From assembly GCA_963971405.1 (NCBI GenBank), contig OZ020492.1, positions 10,776,151 through 10,840,150 on the forward strand: a DNA stretch of 64,000 bases, written 5' to 3'. The translations under genes were made by a program, and so were the position numbers. Source of the DNA: Psococerastis gibbosa (taxonomy: Eukaryota > Arthropoda > Insecta > Psocodea > Psocidae). The notes beneath the pieces were generated by a model that saw only the letters and a list, made by a program, of their open reading frames with translations, made no database searches and was not told the origin of the DNA. Below, piece by piece: positions 59,939-64,000 of this stretch. Position 1 is the stretch's first letter, and each line of letters begins with the position of its first letter.

Positions 59939-61192
59939 GTGTTTAAGTTAAGGCATATTTCATTGCCTGTTTTTTTTTTTTTAATTGAATTATTTGAATA
60001 TATACTTATACAAAATAGATGCCTCCCTCCTTGGAGCTATATAAAAATTCCTATAGCTTACGGCCTGCAGAAGTTTCAATGTTGTGTGAACATAGCGTAA
60101 GATCCGATAGAAATTCTATGAGGGAATGGCTCTGCTCTTCTATATATTATTATGTGGTACGGCGTCAAATGACCTACCAGCTAAGGGCGGGTGTTGCGTA
60201 AAGAAGAATTTATTGTTATATTTTAACTTTAATCGTCAACCTAGTCATGATCCATCGCATATATTATAGTAATTCTGTGGTCCAACCCTTCAACAAAATC
60301 AAAGTTGCCGCTAAAACCATTGAGCTATTATGTCTTTCCAGCTTATTATATCGTCAACCGGCTCCAATTTACGTGGATGGTTTTAGCAACACATCGCCAC
60401 GAGTTGTGCTAATTACCACATTCCAAATCACAGTAACTGACTGAGTAACGGATTTTAAACCCGTAAACCTGTACGTTTACGATTCAAATTAACTACTTCT
60501 AGAAACAATTTCACCGCCAATTTGGGTTTGTTTTTGTTGGCACGCCTGCCTGTCAAGTGTCATGGCGGTCGGTTGACAATTTTCGTGTTTGGGACATTCG
60601 GAATAAATGATTATATTATTCTTTAGCGGTGAAAAATAATTAAATGTGCGGTATGTAATGTAAGAAATTAATATGTATCATCTATATTGATTGTTCGTAA
60701 GCATTCTTTCGAATTCATCTTTGAATCAACATAATTTATTGGCAATTGGGATCTGCCAGTTTAACCTTACTTTATTCGGTTATCAGCACTTATCTAACCC
60801 AAAGGTACGTATGGCAGTATGGCATTTGTCAAAGAAACAGATTTGTAAAATGTATATATTTAATAATAAATTTTATATACTTAAACAGCTAGCTGATTTG
60901 ACCATGACAAGGCTTGACAGCGCCGAGCAAAATGACTAGAGTCGCTTGGCTCTGAAGGCCCTTATTCGCGGCCGCCTCCTGTTCAGCGGGCCAATCATAT
61001 TATAGGCTAATTGGGAGCTTTCATCAATGGGAAGACTATAGAAGACATTTTGCCAAAATATTTTATAATAATAATAATTTCATTCACCCTTAAGTATAAC
61101 AAGTTCAGTTGGATGGGGAGTTCAAAATACAGGCCTGGCGGCTTGAGCACCCTTTTAGATGATGTACAAATAAATGTTCTTCTTGCTTTCCT
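59939..61192. other. Gene-free stretch, possible upstream region of the BTB gene
   Basis: Small frames lack support. GCG|GTATGT near 60649, after a GTCATGGCGGTCGG-containing stretch, could be a first-exon donor; this is speculation. Confidence 0.3.
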
Positions 61193-61995
61193 ATTTAAAC
61201 GTAGCATAAGGAAAGCTTTGTGATGGGGCAAAATTTTTGATTCCGAGATTTCAACGGATTTACACGTTTTGAGGTACCAGAAACACCAATAAAGTGGTTT
61301 TACGAAATGTCTGTCGGTCGGTCTGTCTGTCTATTCATCGATTTGCGCGCAAACTGCTCGGTGGATTTGGATGAAATTTTGCTTGTGGGTTCACAAAAAT
61401 GATGCCTCGGGACCATTTTTATTTTTATTTTGGGCTAACTCAATTTTGGGGGTTCACCCTCAAAATACGGCTAAAACAATTATTTCTCTAAAACGCCTCC
61501 AAGGATTTTCTTTAAATTCACATGTACATTGTAGTCCTTACTAATGTAAACAAAACGCAATGGGTCGCTTGCCCCTTGATAGTTTGGTTCTGGGGGTAAG
61601 AAAACAACTCAATTTTCATGAAAAATGATTAAAAAATCATTTTTATGCGGAACATTGTTATCGGTGCTTTCTATCTTTACGTATGTTTTAGGTGTCAAAT
61701 AGAGGAACAAGTCCGGACAGGTTTCTTTCCCAAACAATGATTTGGGTTTGTGCAAAAAATTATTTTTTGAAGAAATTACGGAAAATTCACGCTCCAATTC
61801 ATTGCGTACCCTGCCATTATTACTGTGTTGTAATGTCTTTTTCTTTGTAATGCAATTGGTCTGCCCGTTCTAAAATATGCAATTAAATCCCATTGATCAA
61901 TTCAGTGCTTTGGGAAAGGGGATGCCGAGGGATCCAAAATTTAACCATAGTAACATTATTTTCTATGAAATTACTCATAGTATTATCTACTAATT
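61193..61995 (+). repeat. Repeat D, diverged plus-strand copy
   Basis: Starts TTGCTTTCCTATTTAAACGT; same internal order as 38509, with a distinct 3' third (GTCTGCCCGTTCTAAAATATG, GATCAATTCAGTGCTTTGGG) shared with 42700-42905, defining a subfamily. Confidence 0.83.
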
Positions 61996-62499
61996 GATAA
62001 ATAGGAATTAGCATACTAATTTCTATAGGACATGCTACAACTCATATCATAATCTGTTAGAAATATAAGTATGTAAACTTGTATTGAAGCAAATAAATAC
62101 ACAATAATAGTGAGGTCGCTCTTTGTAGACCTGTAGCAATATTTCCTGCCCTAAAATATAAGAAAATAATAATTAAACATTCAACTATTACAACTAAACG
62201 TACATATCAATAATATAATAATAATAATTTAACATAATGAACAGTCTAAAGTCTAATCCACTATTTCAAATAAGGATTCCACCTCTTCTCGTCTCATAAG
62301 CCATTTATAGGGCTAGGATGAATTTTGAAAACTTATTCATGGTTATAGTGAGCAGCAAGTATTAGGGAAGTTCATTCAGGCTGATTTAACAATTCTATAG
62401 TGAACTATATAGGGGGAAGAAGTCTCCATATGCACTACTTTATCGTTTGCATTGTAGAATCCGCCCTTAAACTACTAAGTTTTATTTTTTAATTTGTAG
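61996..62499. other. Presumed intron or 5' flank of the BTB gene
   Basis: No repeat recognised; ends with the acceptor TTTTTTAATTTGTAG (62499). Confidence 0.4.
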
Positions 62500-62501
62500 G
62501 A

Positions 62502-62741
62502 ATGGATTCAAACGCGGCTACCGAGTTCTTGGATGCAATCACCTCCCTGCATTGCACTTCCTTGCTCAGTGATGTCCAAATAAAACTAAAAGATCGGACA
62601 GTTCCTGCCCACCGGCTGGTGCTTTACGCGCGGGGAGGCACGTGGTCGTCCGGGCAGCTTTCAGATATTTCCTGTCTCGACTGGAGTCATTTAGATCCTG
62701 AGATTGCGATAGCTCTTCTCAAGTGGACATATACTACAAAG
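62502..62741 (+). CDS. BTB-domain exon, rabankyrin-5 (ANKFY1)-like, gene continues beyond window
   Basis: The exon runs 62500-62741 between TTTGTAG|GA and CAAAG|GTAAAT (phase 0 donor). It encodes 80 aa: CTSLLSDVQIKLKDRTVPAH, RLVLYARGGTWSSGQL and LDPEIAIALLKWTYTTK. 'SDVQIKL.DR.VPAHRLVL.AR...WS' and 'D.DPE.....LKW.YT' are the first part of a BTB/POZ fold, and the wording is closest to the BTB of rabankyrin-5, a Rab5 effector on early endosomes with BTB, ankyrin repeats and a FYVE finger. Whether ATG 62502 is the start is uncertain: rabankyrin-5 normally has a coiled coil before the BTB, which would be on an earlier exon. No ankyrin exon is visible in the remaining 1.2 kb. Confidence 0.65.
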
Positions 62742-63683
62742 GTAAATAAATAAATACTATGCTGCCGTGCTGAGGAAGGGGGCCCTAACTCCAGCAATTT
62801 TTGAAATTAGTTTCTTACTATTCAAAAGCGAATAAGTGAGGCATAATTTTCATGGCACCAGAAGGCCCTGAATTTAACTATAATTAAGTGAGATGTATAG
62901 AAATTTATGTTAGTCCTAGCATATTACATAAAATAGATTTTGATATTAAAAAAAAGGATTCTGACGTCTGTTTCCATTCATTAGTTACCAGTAAGTTATA
63001 ACTTGAATGTGAATGTTCAAAAGTCTGATGATTCCTTTGTTTCCTCTCTCCGAGTGAAGTGGAAATCGTAAAAACATCGATACCATACTGTTGCACAAAA
63101 CCAAACAGCATGCTACAAGCGTCCTTTGCCTTTAATTAGTAATTTGGTGTGCCAATTAGAGGTAAAGGGCAGTTACTAATATTCAGGGATTATTAATATT
63201 AAGGGACATTCTGAGGAGCAAATATTATTTCATCGATATTAGTGGAAAGAAGAAGTATTTCGCTACGTTTTAACATGTAGTATTCGGGTAATGTAATGTC
63301 ACAAACTAAATGTTACAATGTAGAGGAACACTCATTTTTCTTAAGTCTACAATCACATTTACATTTACAATCGATATTTCCTTCTAAATTTGGCATATAT
63401 AAAAAATTGATAGTGTGTGGTGTCCAGTTTCTCAAAATGTATAGTGTATGTTGTATAAAATTGTTTTCATAGTATTAAATAGGTTCTCAAGAGGCTCTGG
63501 CAGATGCCTTAATGTAGCGCGGAAATAGTTTCATATAATATGCTCTGCTCTGTTAATTATTTGCATATTTATAAGCGAGATTATCCCTTACTCGTTGTAC
63601 TATACTACAATCTTTGCCTTGGGCTAACATAGATTAGATGGAGTAAAATATTACAGCATTCTTATGCACGGCCGGAGTCAATA
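62742..63683. other. Presumed intron of the BTB gene
   Basis: AT-rich; no second exon is recognised. GCACGGCCGGAGTCAA at 63666 matches sequence beside the foldback at 40640. Confidence 0.4.
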
Positions 63684-63908
63684 AGTCAGGACATGTAGAG
63701 TAGTGGTACAGACTCCGACTTTCAACCAAAAGGATCTTAGTTCGAGTCCCACAGTTGCTACATTTTCAGGCCATGCTTCGGAGGGCATGTAAAGCAGGCG
63801 GTCCCGGGTTTTCCTAGTTGAGTGTAAGAGAGGGCTTTATAGCCCTAACTCCGCTAGGTTGGCTTACTAAAAAATTAAAAAGTCTTTATTTATTTATTTA
63901 TTTATTTA
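63684..63908 (+). mobile_element. SINE-1, best-preserved copy (tRNA-derived)
   Basis: A-box region TGTAGAGTAGTGGTACAGAC and B box TTAGTTCGAGTCCCAC are about 35 bp apart, as in a tRNA gene and its internal RNA polymerase III promoter. The tRNA-like head is followed by a conserved body (CGGAGGGCATGTAAAGCAGG, GAGGGCTTTATAGCCCTAAC, CCGCTAGGTTGGC) and a TTTA tail (63883-63907). GGGCTTTATAGCCC is a hairpin in the body. Confidence 0.88.
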
Positions 63909-64000
63909 ATAAATGCGGCATCCTCCTACCTCCGAGCTATTATCTTCGTAGTCAACGCATCAGTCACTGAAGATGTCACTGCCTGGATTGAATGCTCTAT

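Noticed and set aside
63690-63760. A genuine tRNA gene
   Set aside because: A and B boxes are present but the sequence is part of a dispersed SINE family and does not give a clean cloverleaf with matching acceptor stem.

Overview
This is a eukaryotic, animal-type genomic window. It is AT-rich, has spliced genes with GT-AG junctions, and is densely packed with transposable elements; it shows no operons, bacterial ribosome binding sites, CRISPR array or tRNA/rRNA genes. The element set (RNase H-bearing LINEs, CR1/Jockey-like and RTE-like LINEs, a Penelope-like fragment, Gypsy and hAT relics, a tRNA-derived SINE) and the many poly-G/poly-C-flanked GTGGCGTAGCC repeats suggest an arthropod, possibly a hemipteran insect. 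That placement is inference.

Host genes are few and small. (1) About 15.28-17.67 kb: a four-exon plus-strand gene of unknown function, acidic and Pro/Glu/Ser-rich, predicted 303 aa; its third exon has a decayed tandem copy. (2) 25.80-30.31 kb: a two-exon HP1-type gene (chromodomain exon, chromoshadow exon, 185 aa) whose 3.9-kb intron is full of transposon debris. (3) 41.44-41.78 and 46.41-46.71 kb: two paralogous single-coding-exon genes of about 100 aa that resemble GTP cyclohydrolase I feedback regulatory protein. (4) 53.12-53.46 kb, minus strand: an isolated symmetric internal exon of unknown function. (5) 62.50-62.74 kb: a BTB-domain exon resembling rabankyrin-5 (ANKFY1), continuing off the right edge.

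Mobile DNA by region. 0.3-2.8 kb holds a Tc1-type MITE beside a 5'-truncated LINE with an intact RT/RNase H frame. 5.6-7.1 kb has two SINEs and a LINE tail. 9.1-10.1 kb is an old repeat collinear with 57.4-59.8 kb. 11.0-14.9 kb has a foldback MITE, an internally deleted CR1-like LINE and stacked LINE/SINE 3' ends with conserved hairpins. 20.5-24.1 kb and 48.4-52.7 kb hold hAT-type non-autonomous elements, several with exact 8-bp target duplications. 30.9-35.8 kb has foldback elements plus LINE and Penelope-like fragments. 38-43 kb has a PIF-type MITE, a hammerhead-like inverted repeat and an 800-bp dispersed repeat. 44.9-46.4 kb is a nested SINE/360-bp-repeat cluster between the two paralogs. 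48.9-50.1 kb is a hAT transposase relic split by a retroposed repeat with a 17-bp target duplication. 53.7-56.3 kb has a Gypsy relic and two copies of the 800-bp repeat. 56.9-59.9 kb has foldback and pogo-type MITEs.

The most rewarding signals are the poly-G/poly-C hAT MITE group, the paralogous pair of small genes with a shared 5'UTR splice position, the hammerhead-like foldback, and covarying 3' hairpins in the LINE-tail cluster. Coordinates of repeat edges are read by eye and may be off by a few bases.
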